DNA from: Acanthosepion pharaonis
Lineage: Eukaryota > Mollusca > Cephalopoda > Sepiida > Sepiidae
Reading direction: 5' to 3'
DNA: 64,000 bases
Assembly: GCA_903632075.3 (NCBI GenBank)
Contig: CAHIKZ030005640.1
Coordinates: 1,049,001-1,113,000 of the forward strand
Positions 10,750 through 22,039 of the stretch are shown in pieces. The position numbers and the translations under genes are program-made. Below the pieces are notes generated by a model. That model was not told where the DNA came from and did no database searches. It saw only the letters and a list, made by a program, of their open reading frames with translations. Position 1 is the first letter of the stretch; each line of letters starts with the position of its first letter.

Positions 10750-13350
10750 ACAAAAAAATCAACAAAGGAAGAGAGAAGAGAAAATCAAGATAAATCTAGA
10801 CATCGGGATAGTATCAAGTGATAGACACATGGTAAAATGACGTTGACTTATATTTTAGAATATTCATCTTTGTTTTCTGTCAGGAAATAGACATAAGAAA
10901 AAGGGAAGATTTTTTTATCTTATTGTTGCGGATGTGTGTTGGAGAGGAATAGGAGGTTTAAATTATCAGAAGGCTTGAATTATCAGAAAGCTTAAAATCG
11001 TGTGTATTTATTAATCTTCCCTCGACAGCAATTAATACAAGACAAAGAATAAAGATTCATAAACATCTTGTTTCAAAACGTAACAATTGAATTTATTAAT
11101 ATTTGATATGCATGCATGCGAACTGAAAAGTTAGACAAAGTTATGTCTCTTAGACTAGGTAATATTTGTACCTAAGTTCATAAAGTGAAAGTAATTATTA
11201 AACTGTATTTTAGAAGAATAAATATCCTTTAGCATGTTTGGAATTGTGTATTGTACAAGTTGGTAAAAGTTCAAAAGAGATTTCAGAGTTCGTACTTGCA
11301 TGAATGTTGGTAATGGTCTTTAGCGTCCACAGCAAAGGCTAAGACGGGAGTTCTTGAAAATTACATCTTGGTACTTGGTAGTAAGGAATGAGACGCGACA
11401 GTGGGTTTACACGTGTTCTGGTTTTATAAGATAGTGTATCAGGTGGGAGGCTCCGAGCATATTGAGTGGGAAAACAGATTTGTCGCGTGCAGGCTGTTTG
11501 ATTGGTGGGAACTGACCAATCAGCGAGCTAGATTGAAATTGATTAACCAATGAATGCTTCATATATATTTTGTAAGATTGTGATGGTGAAAATTACAACA
11601 GGAATAGTGCATTTCCTAGCAGGGGATCACTAGCTGCTGTGGAAGATTCCACATTATATTAACAAATCCACTATTACTTTAATATTAAAAAATATAATTA
11701 TGATATAATCTATATTATAAAAATATATAATTATTAAAAAAACATATGTTGCTATAGGTTTTTTTTTTACTTTTGAGAAAATGTATTATTTCAAATTCTA
11801 TATTTTTTATTTAAAAATATTAATTTATATTAAAACATAGACTTAAATATTATAATATTACCATCTATAAGGAAATAAGAATAAAAATCATAGAAGTTCT
11901 TTTATTATTATTATTATTAGTAGTAGTAGTATTTTATATTACAAACCTACATTTAAGAAAGAGTTAGTGAAAAAAACATCTATAATTAAAGATATAAAAG
12001 TTATGCGTATAAAGCAGTGCGTATAAAATGATGGAGAAATAAGTATTATAGTCTCGATATTAAATAAATGAAATATATTGAATATAATTTAATAATTAAT
12101 AAGCACAACCACATAAATTAAACAAAAATAGTGTATATGGGCATATAGTTTTGTTTCTATTCACCCCGCGGAAATCCCAATGTAAATATGGTGTTTGATT
12201 TATTTTCCCATAGCAAAGAGTGAAACCAAACAATTTTCATGAAAGTATTTATAGAAAGTCACAAGGATACAATTTTAAGGTAATGGGAATGAGTTTCATC
12301 AAAAACAGTCAAGCTACCATATTTCAATAAATTTTGGTAAATATATATGTTAATAATTTTTAAATAATTTCGAATTGACATTAATGACATTTTAATAATA
12401 AAAAAGAGCGTATTGTATTCTGATGCTTATAGACCTAATAAATTTTCAAGGAATCTCTCGATGCGGGCATAATAATAACATATATCTTACTTCCGGTTGC
12501 TTTAATGTATACATGTATCTAAAATATTAATAAATGTATACGACAGTTATTTTCGGAACATTTTCTTTCATGTAAATTAAAATTATGTTTGCAAACAATT
12601 TTAAATATCAAATATTTCCTCTAACAATAAATCAAGTTTGAACAATATTTTATCTTCGCGTATATATTTTAAAAATTATGAATGAATATTGATGTATTGT
12701 GGCATGACCTATTTACCGTTTATTATATTTTCTCCGAGTGCATTTTTTTGCAAAGTGTGCATCTGTTTAGACAGCCGCAGGTAAAGAAGCGGAATATAGT
12801 GTGCATCATTTGAAAATGCGTGATAGATGCGTTATTTCTATAAAATGATTAACGGCTAAATAACATTTACCGATGGTTGCCAGATCAAAATATTTCATAT
12901 TTACAGAAATACTGTACACAGTCTAAATATTCTATATATGTTTGTGTTGAAAAGGGACACTCAGACTTATAGCTGACCAACCCGATGTCGTTTATGCTGG
13001 TTTTACGGGCATTTTTTGGCCGAGCCTACGGGCTCGGGGAACCCACGTTAAACACAAAGTTGTGCCACATGCAAAACTCGTGGTGAGTGGCTGAATATCT
13101 CGGACTTATAATTCTGACGTAATTTCAATGAGGCGGACATTTTTAGAATAAGAATACAATATATTAACTGTAATAGTGAAATAAATCATAAGCAGTAAAA
13201 AAAAAATCCCAATGGTATGCTGAATTAAATATTTTGATCAGGAAGATATGATTCATTACCCTCATATTTTTATTTTAACGACACGTTGTTCTTAATATTA
13301 AAACATACATCAACAAATCATTTATTCAATATATATTGACTGTACACACA
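10750..13350. other. long AT-rich spacer without microsatellite arrays
   Basis: No gene or known repeat recognised over 2.6 kb, which is unusual here for lacking (TA)n arrays. A moderately GC-balanced island at about 11330-11650 includes two ccaat-type motifs. 11650-12720 is extremely AT-rich with many stops. A GC-rich hairpin, ccgagcc-tac-gggctcgg, lies at about 13021-13038. A short (ATT)n/(AGT)n run is at about 11901-11930. Confidence 0.45.
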
Positions 13351-13407
13351 CTCACATTATGTATATTTTATGTCTGAAGTTTTGCAAGCATACAACACAC
13401 CCATACA

Positions 13408-13410
13408 CTA

Positions 13411-13459
<49 letters not shown>

Positions 13460-13469
13460 AACCAAGTTA

Positions 13470-13550
<81 letters not shown>
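13408..13550. repeat. (CA)n-(TA)n-(TA)n-(GA)n compound microsatellite
   Basis: CA, TA, a 14-base spacer, TA and GA runs in succession. The 72-codon minus-strand frame over it is a repeat translation. Confidence 0.95.
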
Positions 13551-13556
<6 letters not shown>

Positions 13557-13599
13557 TATTTGGGCAGCAATCCTTATTTCATGCACATTTCATTGGAAA

Positions 13600-13780
13600 C
13601 TACAGACAAGGTGCTTTTACAGTATTTACATTAGTCGGACTATCGTCCTCATCTTTGTCGCCATATTTGTCACAAGGTTTCGGCCGTTGTACTCTCTGTC
13701 GACAAAGATTAGGACAATAGTCCGACTAATGTAAATACTGTACATAATACCTCATCTCAGAAATATAGACAGACTCTGAA
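13600..13780. mobile_element. short palindromic foldback element, family A, copy 3
   Basis: Arms of about 42 bases are nearly perfect: 'acagtatttacattagtcgg' onward (13619-13661) against its complement at 13698-13741, with a loop of about 36 bases that includes 'aggtttcggccgttgtac'. The right arm is followed by 'cctcatctcagaaatataga', shared with 10425-10745 and 22040-22470. This is the most compact member of the family. Confidence 0.8.
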
Positions 13781-13854
13781 GGTGCTTTTATTTAGTTTTT
13801 TGTACAATTTCTCATGCGATCTAATAACTTTTTTTTTTCTTTTCGGATGATAAA

Positions 13855-14210
13855 TTATATAAAAACTGTCCGAATGTTCTTTTTATCCGAGCGCTTTCGG
13901 CTATACATTTAGCCATTTTCAAGGATTATAATTTAACTGTTAAAATACGAAATACTTTGTTGCATGTAGGTTTTATAAAATGTTTTCATTTTTCAAAACA
14001 AAGATTTTATGTTTATGTTCAAAGTTAATATTGCTAAGTGTTGGTTTATTTGTTTTTATTGATAAGGCTCCAATTATTTTTTAGACTTTTTTGCATGTAG
14101 ATGATGCTATTATATTAGAGTTGTCAACAAGTATGTTACGTATAGTGTCCGGTAGGTTACCAGGAATATGTTAATGAGATCTAATATATGTAATAATCAA
14201 GTTCTGTACT
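13855..14210 (-). mobile_element. Penelope-like element 3' remnant (copy 2)
   Basis: Minus strand: IIGALSIKTNKPTLSNINFE can be read across one stop at about 14070-13995, as in the carboxy end of PLE GIY-YIG endonucleases (typical pattern EALxIKxxxPTLN). Downstream (minus) a block 'atggctaaatgtatagcc' followed by GAAAGCGCTCGG parallels the 'atggcttctgaaagccgaaa' block of copy 1. Only the extreme 3' part survives. Confidence 0.55.
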
Positions 14211-14412
14211 AATAAATGACTATTGGTATAAGAGTATTATGCTTACCATTACAAGGTAGAATGTGGAATAAAAAAAGGGTTTGAAAAAAAAAACACAGTT
14301 CCTTTCTGTTTACCACATTCCCATTATTGAGTAATTCACATCTCATATTTCTTGTTTTAATTCTCCCGATAAAAGAAATATCTTTTTTTTTTTTTTATCC
14401 CTGATTAAGACT

Positions 14413-14415
<3 letters not shown>

Positions 14416-14476
<61 letters not shown>
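14416..14476. repeat. (TA)n microsatellite
   Basis: About 30 TA units. Confidence 0.97.
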
Positions 14477-14481
<5 letters not shown>

Positions 14482-14606
14482 GAAATATGTTGTAGTGGTT
14501 CCAACGAGAGAAAAGTATGTATATTAAAAAGAAGAGGGGTGCCGCAAACGTTTTTTGGTTGTAATGTGGATTTATTGAGAAAAATATTATACTTTGTTTT
14601 ACATAA

Positions 14607-14656
14607 TTTCACGACACGTGTTTCTGGTCTGGTCTCGCAACCGTCTTCAGGTGAAA
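14607..14656 (-). ncRNA. hammerhead-like ribozyme motif, near complete (minus strand)
   Basis: Read on the minus strand. Helix I TTTCAC (14656-14651) pairs perfectly with GTGAAA (14612-14607). Core CTGAAGA lies at 14650-14644 and fits CTGANGA. Helix II 14643-14625 pairs GGTT with GACC and has a large loop containing an apparent repeat of GACCA. GAA is at 14624-14622. Helix III pairs ACA (14621-14619) with TGT (14616-14614) around a CG loop. The cleavage base is C at 14613 in a GTC triplet. All invariant core bases are present. A C/A mismatch at the base of helix II is the main defect. Short helix III is typical of hammerheads known in Penelope-like elements. Activity is untested. Confidence 0.65.
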
Positions 14657-14979
14657 GTGGAGATTTTTACATATTATTAAAATAATTAATTTTTCTTCAT
14701 GTTCAATGTGGAATATTCTCGATATGAGACATTCTGTTTGTGTGTTGGCAATCCGAATTTTCTTTCTAGAATTGTCAATGAAGAGTTCTGCGTGAAGGGT
14801 CATAAAACAATTAAGGTTTGTCCAGCGAGTAGTTATCGGCATTTAATCTTTTAATGTTTTAGTGACCTCTATGTGCTCTTGGATCTGTTTCTATTTTGGC
14901 GTGTTCCTGTCAGCATGCGTGTATATATGCGTGCGTATATTTCCTTACTACGAGGAATTCGTAAACTTATTTGTACTTA

Positions 14980-15122
14980 TACACGCATACACACACATAC
15001 GCACATACACACTATCCCACCACAAGTAGTCAGTACACACACACATATACACACATATTTCCCAAGCTACATGGAACCAGTACACACACATACACACACA
15101 CACATACATACACACGTGCATA
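14980..15122. repeat. imperfect (CA)n-rich region
   Basis: Interrupted acac/catac units. The 84- and 143-codon frames over it are repeat translations. Confidence 0.85.
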
Positions 15123-15123
15123 T

Positions 15124-15223
15124 ATAATAATCCACCATCCCAGCAATAAACTTGAGACTGTCAAATCCATTTCCATTTTTGTGTTTCGTGTGCGCATACG
15201 TGCCCACGTTAGCTTACACATGA

Positions 15224-15227
<4 letters not shown>
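15124..15227 (+). repeat. dispersed repeat, copy 2 of a pair
   Basis: Matches 6305-6410 in the same orientation and, like it, ends directly at a (TA)n array after gcttacacatgaatc. Confidence 0.8.

Positions 15228-15282
<55 letters not shown>
15228..15282. repeat. (TA)n microsatellite
   Basis: About 27 TA units between two dispersed repeat pieces. Confidence 0.97.
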
Positions 15283-15284
<2 letters not shown>

Positions 15285-15286
<2 letters not shown>

Positions 15287-15480
15287 GTATGTATACTGGC
15301 AGTGTCTTCGTTTCCGTATACAGATATTGGACTGTGTGCATGTGTTGGTATCTAATCACACACCAATTAAGGGCATTTTTATCACACTTTTATATTGAGT
15401 AGACCTTACTTACAATTTATAGGAGTGATACCTGAAGGATTAGAGCGTTCGACAGAAAACCCGAATTGAATTTCATACTG
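15285..15480 (+). mobile_element. tRNA-derived SINE (family D), copy 2
   Basis: 15290-15400 is the inverted counterpart of 9998-10105 ('ggcagtgtcttcgtttcc', 'ttaagggcatttttatcaca', 'ttttatattgagtagacctt'). 15425-15475 holds a tRNA-like head with 'gaaggattagagcgttc' and 'acccgaattgaatttc'. Both sides abut (TA)n arrays. Confidence 0.6.
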
Positions 15481-15482
15481 AA

Positions 15483-15483
<1 letters not shown>

Positions 15484-15542
<59 letters not shown>
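15484..15542. repeat. (TA)n microsatellite
   Basis: About 29 TA units. The following 15560-17210 contains no gene or repeat that I can support, apart from ordinary AT-rich sequence. Confidence 0.95.
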
Positions 15543-15544
<2 letters not shown>

Positions 15545-17210
15545 TTTCGCATACACATATACAGCCATATATATGTATGCGTGTGGATATGCGCGTACGT
15601 ATGTATGCTTAGTCGAAATTTAAGAAGAAACGCAAACATTAATAATTTTACAATGTCTGACAAAATCTTGTCTGTCATAAAAATGCGTATGTTTCAGACA
15701 TGCTGCATCAGACTTCAACTTGTGACGGAAAAGGAAATCGCATTCACGGAGACAACATTTTCTATGTCAGCAGAGTAAAAGACTGGCATTAATCAGTTAA
15801 TTCACTTCCGACAATGATATGTGTCAAACTAAAAAAATAAAACTCTCCTTCATTCAAGCTTTTTTTCTCTGATGGTGACACTGACGAGGCAATAATAATT
15901 TTTATCCCCTGATTTCTTTCTGCATCAAGCAGCAATGGCGTATTCCCTGTACTTGTTATTTATATATAAGTTGGAAGATTTAATCTCTAACGGTTATTGA
16001 TCTAAATTTAATTGTTTTATCTCATTTACAATATAAAAATGATTACATTTTTATCTTTATCTAAATAAGCGTTCATTTTTTCATGAAGCAAATATTGATC
16101 TACCTATGAAAGAAAAAGTGTTGCTTGATTTTTAAGACACTTTCTTCTTTAGATTTTATCTGCCTATATGATATTAACTGAAACACATTGTTTTTTTATT
16201 TGCAAATTTAATAATGTCAGAAGTCACTACTCATATTTGTATGTGAATATTTTTAGTAAAATGTGTTTTCATTTTGGTATAAATGATTCGAACACAGCCA
16301 CATTTTCTAAATAAATGTATGGCTTCCTTGTGATCGGCAATTAATTATTATATCAACAAATTAAAATTCAGTAATAATTCATCGGATGATATAGTGAAAA
16401 GGCAAGATTCAAGATCTATAGAGAATTTCGATTATAATTTCTCAGGTTTTAAGATTTTGGAACTAAACCAAATCTCTCTCTCTCATCCCTTCTTGAAAAC
16501 AAGAGATAAATGGTTGTTTCCGGGTTGAACGCAGTCAGAGAGCGTAGAATTGTTGATATATTCAGCTAATATTTCATTGGCTTAGAAGAATTAGTGACAC
16601 AATGATTTACCGGCATTTTTCGCTTCAGTAGATGAAACAATGAATAGTAAGAGTGATTGGTTGTTTAATTAAGAGGCATTTGTCTGCTTCAGATTGGTCA
16701 TAAGCCAAACACTCAAATGGTTACGACAATTCTTAACAAAAGTTTGACAAATATCACGAAAACAAGAAATAATGCTCCAACACTTTAACGCATTTAAGAG
16801 AGTGTATTATTTCAGTACAGTTATTGACGAAGTATCAAGTTAATTTAGATAGAGGAAAAATTAGAAAAAAATTAAAGACACTGAGCTCAAAATTTAAGAG
16901 AAAAATAACAGCAAATGTGACAAAAATGCGAGTTGTGTCTACTGAATCTAGGAAGATGTAAATGTTGGAGTGAGGTACATAGAAATGTAAAAAAATAATA
17001 TGATAGCATTCTAAAATATACTGATGCCATTTCTTTTAACATTATATAATAATAATAGTTATTAAGCCTGACTCTATATAGCTCAAAGCTGAATGTGAAA
17101 AGTTGAAGGCAGATCGTGATACGTTAATATTATTTTTTTCATATATCATTTACCATAGTCTGTAAAATATCCGGAGCTGTCTCACAACCTGTTCTCTATT
17201 ATATATATGT

Positions 17211-17213
<3 letters not shown>

Positions 17214-17287
<74 letters not shown>

Positions 17288-17393
17288 GTATGTATGTGTG
17301 TGTGTGTGTGTGTGAGTGTGTGTCTGTGTGTCTGATTGTGTGTGTGCGCGCGTGTAATTGTGTATTTGGGTAGCAATTCTTATTTTATACAAG

Positions 17394-17446
<53 letters not shown>
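17214..17446. repeat. (TA)n, (TG)n, (TA)n, (GT)n cluster
   Basis: TA 17214-17282, imperfect TG 17293-17346, TA 17399-17428 and GT 17428-17446. 17450-17990 after it is unassigned. Confidence 0.95.
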
Positions 17447-17447
<1 letters not shown>

Positions 17448-17994
17448 AAAATATATAGAAAATAGGAAAGAACTAGTTAGGTAAATAATCCAAAGTTCTT
17501 TAGTATTTTTATTATTATTTTTAAAAAATAGTGCTCGATACATAAGTAAAGCATAAATATAATTATTTATTTAAAAATATGATTCCAACACGCTACATAA
17601 GAAGTCTCATGTTTCAAAACAAGAGACGAAAACTTCAATATATTTATTTGAATTAATTGAATTAAAGTAAGCTCTGTTCCATCTTCAAGCGAAATTTTTC
17701 TTGGAATAACTTATTTCTGAAATTTACGTGTTTTAATAGCATATTCATTATTGAAATCAAAATTTCCATGGTAACAGCCAGGGCGATTGTTTAAATAGGA
17801 GGGGGTGTTGGGTGTTAATAATTTGTATCATTATAGGGTTACATTCATAGATGTCAAGTCAGGGTAAGGTGGGGGTGTCTAAATGTAAAACGGAAGATGT
17901 TTTCGCCTAGTCTGGTTTACGTGTCTATGGAGATTTAATTATTTTTTTATTTCATTTCTTTCTGAAAGGGTTTTGTGTATATATAAAAAAAACC

Positions 17995-18160
17995 TGCCGT
18001 AACATTTGTTTTTTGACGACTTCATAAAGGGTTATCTTTTTTTGTCGGGTATTTAAACTATTTATTAGGGCTATGGATTATAAAAAATATTTTATGTTTG
18101 TTTTTAAGCTAATTATTCAATGCAACAATTTGATGATGTCGTCAAAAAACCGTTAACTCA
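17995..18160. repeat. inverted repeat with about 28-bp arms
   Basis: 'gttttttgacgacttcataa' (18007-18026) is the near complement of 'gatgatgtcgtcaaaaaac' (18132-18150). Spacing is about 105 bases. No frame inside. Confidence 0.6.
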
Positions 18161-18177
18161 TGTCTATTGTTTAATAG

Positions 18178-18294
18178 ATTTTTATTATTTAGAAACTTAA
18201 TAACGTGCAGTTTCTCATGGAGGCACAAAGGGCATGGGTCATCCCAAGTTTTACAAGTTTACTGCGCATTATTAAGTTTCTAAATAATAATACA
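18178..18294. repeat. hairpin, about 30-bp arms, about 50-base loop
   Basis: 'ttattatttagaaacttaat' and its complement 'attaagtttctaaataataa' flank a loop containing 'catggaggcacaaagggc'. It directly adjoins the preceding inverted repeat, so the two may be one nested foldback element. Confidence 0.75.
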
Positions 18295-18384
18295 CACACA
18301 CACAGACACACACTTACAAAGACACACAAATATGTGAGTGTGTGTGAAAGAAATTATTCAAGATTGGAAAGTTTCGTGTGTTTC

Positions 18385-18409
18385 GTTTCGTCCTTTAGGA
18401 CTTCATCAG
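18385..18409 (-). ncRNA. partial hammerhead-like core (minus strand)
   Basis: Minus strand: CTGATGA (18409-18403), one extra A, a perfect helix II GTCC-TAAA-GGAC (18401-18390), then GAAAC (18389-18385). These match the two conserved core strands. No helix III with a following TH triplet and no helix I partner is visible in the next 60 bases, so this is probably a truncated remnant or a look-alike. Confidence 0.35.
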
Positions 18410-18429
18410 ACCAAAGTGATATTTACTTA

Positions 18430-19300
18430 GATGTGACTACACATGAAATAATTCTAACAGGAAAAACATTCGCCATACGAAATCCAGTCTGTCATATTTC
18501 TGTGGTAGACAGAATGTTTTGTCGTTCTTGACTAAGCACAAATCCTCGTGACCGAGTTTTTGATCATAAATGTACTTGGTCAGACTGTTGGTCATCCGAG
18601 ATGATGCGTTATTTCCAAAAAAACAACTGTAGAAATATTCGGTCAAGCAAAATAGTGTAATCCAAATGTTGGCTCTCTAGGTTTGTATTCGTGAGAATGC
18701 GTATGTATGTGTGTCCAGAACTATTTAAGAGATAACATTCTGAACTACTTTGGATGTTTATTGCTTATATTTCTACTTTAGCCTTAGAGAATTTGGGGAA
18801 TATTTTCTTACCTACTGGGTTCATTGTTCCGTTTTGTGTTCAAGTGTGTTTCTTTTATGCTGTTTTAATGTGGAGCTCTCTATTTCCCTAATTTGGACTT
18901 TTCAGATTTTCTTCAGGTCAAACTGATATAAATGAATATATGTGAATTTGAGACATATATTTAGGGCTCATGAAAACTGCATGTGTCCACAGATGTTTCA
19001 ACATTATTTCAATTTTATTGATGTTGGATATTATTATTATTATGATTATAATTAATTTGAAATTGTGATGATTATTATACGATATGATTTTTTCGAGTCT
19101 GAAATTACATCAATATTAGACATTTTACTGTAACTGTTTTAATTCTGAGCACCCTTATCCACTATAGTTACTTGTCCACAACTTTAAGGAAAAAAATGTT
19201 TCCAGGTCAACTGATCGGCTCATCTTTAATACTTCCTTCTTTTCTTTCCCTACCTCTCTCTCACTCACCCATCTCTCTTACGACTCACTTTCACTTTCTT
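18430..19300. other. unassigned stretch
   Basis: A minus-strand frame of 69 codons (18437-18646) containing KLGHEDLCLVKNDKTFC is not recognised. No repeat family seen otherwise. Confidence 0.35.
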
Positions 19301-19313
19301 TCCTCCTAATTTA

Positions 19314-19316
<3 letters not shown>

Positions 19317-19378
<62 letters not shown>

Positions 19379-19635
19379 TTTATTTTCCTTCTTCCTTTTT
19401 TATTGTAAATGTGTTTTTTTCCTTTTTCTCTTTTACTCTCCTTTTTACTTTTCTCTGGATAAATTGATTCCATTTCTAAAGAACCTTCGGTCTGAAGAGA
19501 TGGATATTTATTTATAGTCATGAAATAAATTCTAACCGAACTGGATTTTTATGGATTGTCTTTACTTACTATTATTATATTGCTCTTTTACTTCAACTGA
19601 ACTCTCTTTGGATGTCCTCCTTGGATTTATCCATA

Positions 19636-19697
<62 letters not shown>

Positions 19698-19704
19698 CAT
19701 ACAC

Positions 19705-19788
<84 letters not shown>
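19317..19788. repeat. three (TA)n arrays
   Basis: TA runs at 19317-19372, 19640-19694 and 19708-19788, the last about 40 units long. The spacer 19380-19630 is unassigned. Confidence 0.95.
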
Positions 19789-19793
<5 letters not shown>

Positions 19794-19999
19794 TCTGAAT
19801 GAATCTTTACATCAAGTCATAGTACCATTAAGAGAGGACTGACCTTATAATAAAATACACACAAAAGGGGATGTAATTACAAAGCAAAGCTATTGATTGC
19901 TGATCAATGGATATATGGTTATGGAATTTGTTGATGGATTGATAAGAATTACATGGACCTTGCTCAAAATTTTCTATTTCTTGAACAACAGAAGTGATG

Positions 20000-21420
20000 T
20001 CGAATGGTTCACGAGATACTATAAGCCAAATTCTTATTTCCAATTGTTTCTTAAGATTTGCAGGACGCAGATATCCAATATGCCTATAGACAGGATTATT
20101 GCAAATCCTTTGACATAATATTAGACGCTTATATTCTAAAACGCAGGGATATGTTTGGTGTGGCTGGGAATATTGCAACAATTGAATGGAATATCATGAC
20201 TACTTCCAAGACGGTATTAAGTTCGTGAAGAAAAGATATCGGGGCAGTAAAAATCAAACATGGCATTTTTCAGGGTGATTACGTTATGTTCTACTAATAA
20301 TTGCCAGTTTGATTACTACCGTAAAGATATACTTCCAGAATATCAGGATGTCATTTGAACTCGTTACGAGTGTTGTGCTTGAAATGAAGAGGGAATGAAA
20401 GATGTATAGCGCAGAGAAAGAGCTCCTCAATGGTGGATATACGAAGGATGTTGTTGACAATTATTATAAGTAACTGGAATTTCTACAGATGGACAGGACC
20501 TTCAGTGACAAGATGGAATCACATATAAAAGATGTTTTCCGCGTAGAAATAAGCCTTGTCGCTTCGTTTTGAAAAATGCAATTTATGCAGTACGGTTTTA
20601 AATTTTATGTTGCAGGTATTGTTGAATAGATGGATGAGCACCTAGAATATTCAAGGACGATAATGAACATAAACAGGTACTTTTATATGAGAAATATGGT
20701 TTGGATTTACCTAACAACAAATTAATGTAGTGTTTTTGTGTGTATAGATGAGAGTGTAACTTCGGAATGTAGTTCTTTGTATGCGTATTTGCAACATAGC
20801 CAGAAGTAGATGTTAAAAGCGTTATAATAAATGGTTATTCTGGTAACAAAAATGTTGAAAATTATGGGATGGTAATTCATTCAGAAAAAGTCGATGCACG
20901 GAAGGAAAATTCAATGCACATTGTATTTGCACAAGATGCGGCAGATATGTAATTACTGAGGTGGGTCAGAAAGAAATTCTTGAAGAAGTTAACTGAAGGC
21001 AGGATGTTTGCATATCAAGAACAATAACCAAGAAGAAATTCTATCAAACATGCTATTGAGAGAACAACTGATTTATCCTTGTGATGGATATTTATGAAAG
21101 CTACTGACAATCAGCTGTCAGAAAGATTACAACCGACATCCTGACAAAATGGATCTCAGAAAACCTTTGGAACTATGTAGCAAAAATGGCCTTGAGTGCA
21201 CAGTCTATTGGTACGACCATTCTCCACCGTTACTCGTCACGAATGAAGAAGCGAAGATCATGTGGGATAGGATTACATTTTTATATTTGGAGAGCAGATA
21301 TAAAAATTATGCACAGGAGCATTCATGAATGATTACAGTTGCTGTGCCTTAGGATAAGAATATCTTGAAAACGGAGGCGAAATCATGCAGAGGAACCAAG
21401 TCCTAAGAGGTCATCTCAAA
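20000..21420 (+). mobile_element. decayed LINE with restriction-like-endonuclease-type carboxy half
   Basis: Plus-strand translation, across stops and frameshifts, keeps the order of a non-LTR reverse transcriptase. From about 20060: DYCKSFDIILDAYIL (palm region usually DxxKAFDSVPHxWIL), MFGVAGNIATI, then KIKHGIFQGD (RT motif with FQGDSLSP normally). 20460-20800 has ESHIKDVFRVE and VFVCIDESVTSECSSLYAYL, like the thumb/linker of this group. 21130-21280 has LCSKNGLECTVYW and YDHSPPLLVTNEEAKIMWD, where relatives have a CCHC finger followed by a PD-(D/E)XK nuclease. It is older and more damaged than the copies at 41-60 kb and is not bounded by (ATT)n. Confidence 0.6.
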
Positions 21421-22035
21421 GAAATATACCAAGCAACAACTGAACCTATATATTTCTGATTGGTGTATTTAGGATTATTTTCAGGAATGCTTCCGCTACG
21501 CTTTGGGAACACCTGACATCTTTGGAAGTGCGCAGGTGGCTGCAATACGTAGAAGCGCTTATATGCAGTGGAAAGTGCTTTATCTCTAAGATGAGGTTAG
21601 GTACTGAGTTTCAATAATCGTTCCACGGCCGACTCATCTCAAAATCGGATAGGATATCAAATGAAATAATATTAAATATCCTCAAGCTATGAATGGAATG
21701 GCTCTATTGGCATCTGTTCTTAAGAAATTGAAAGTGTTGACATATACATATTCTCATTGGTAAATGAATATGTACTGCATTAAAATATCCCATTCTGTAC
21801 CACAAGTTTTTTATTGCCTGATAGCAATAAATTGTTTATGTGCCTAATGTGTTCACTGAAGGTATATCTCTCTTCAAAACCATAATTAATGGAAGGATTT
21901 TTTTTCGGGGTGTTGTGGGTAGTGTCATATATGACAGTAGCTATCATGACCATTTCCTTTGAAGTACTCGAGCAATGATGAGAATATTTTTTTTTAAAAA
22001 GAAGAATTAATTATAACAAAAACGATTGCACTTGT
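21420..22035. other. unassigned stretch after LINE remnant
   Basis: Possibly the LINE 3' region. No conserved motif seen. A short G/C-balanced part at 21480-21620 resembles coding sequence but has stops in all frames. Confidence 0.35.
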
Positions 22036-22039
22036 AAAA

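Noticed and set aside
10576..10821. 81-codon lysine-rich frame
   Set aside because: Its first half lies inside the family A foldback element, and the second half is A-rich sequence. Other copies of the element do not keep the frame.
11650..12720. Very AT-rich stretch considered as a nuclear mitochondrial insertion
   Set aside because: No mitochondrial gene motif can be read in either strand with the invertebrate code, and no tRNA-like folds were seen.
17800..17880. G-rich 'aggtgggggtgtc' and similar tracts considered as telomeric sequence
   Set aside because: No tandem TTAGGG units; isolated G runs only.
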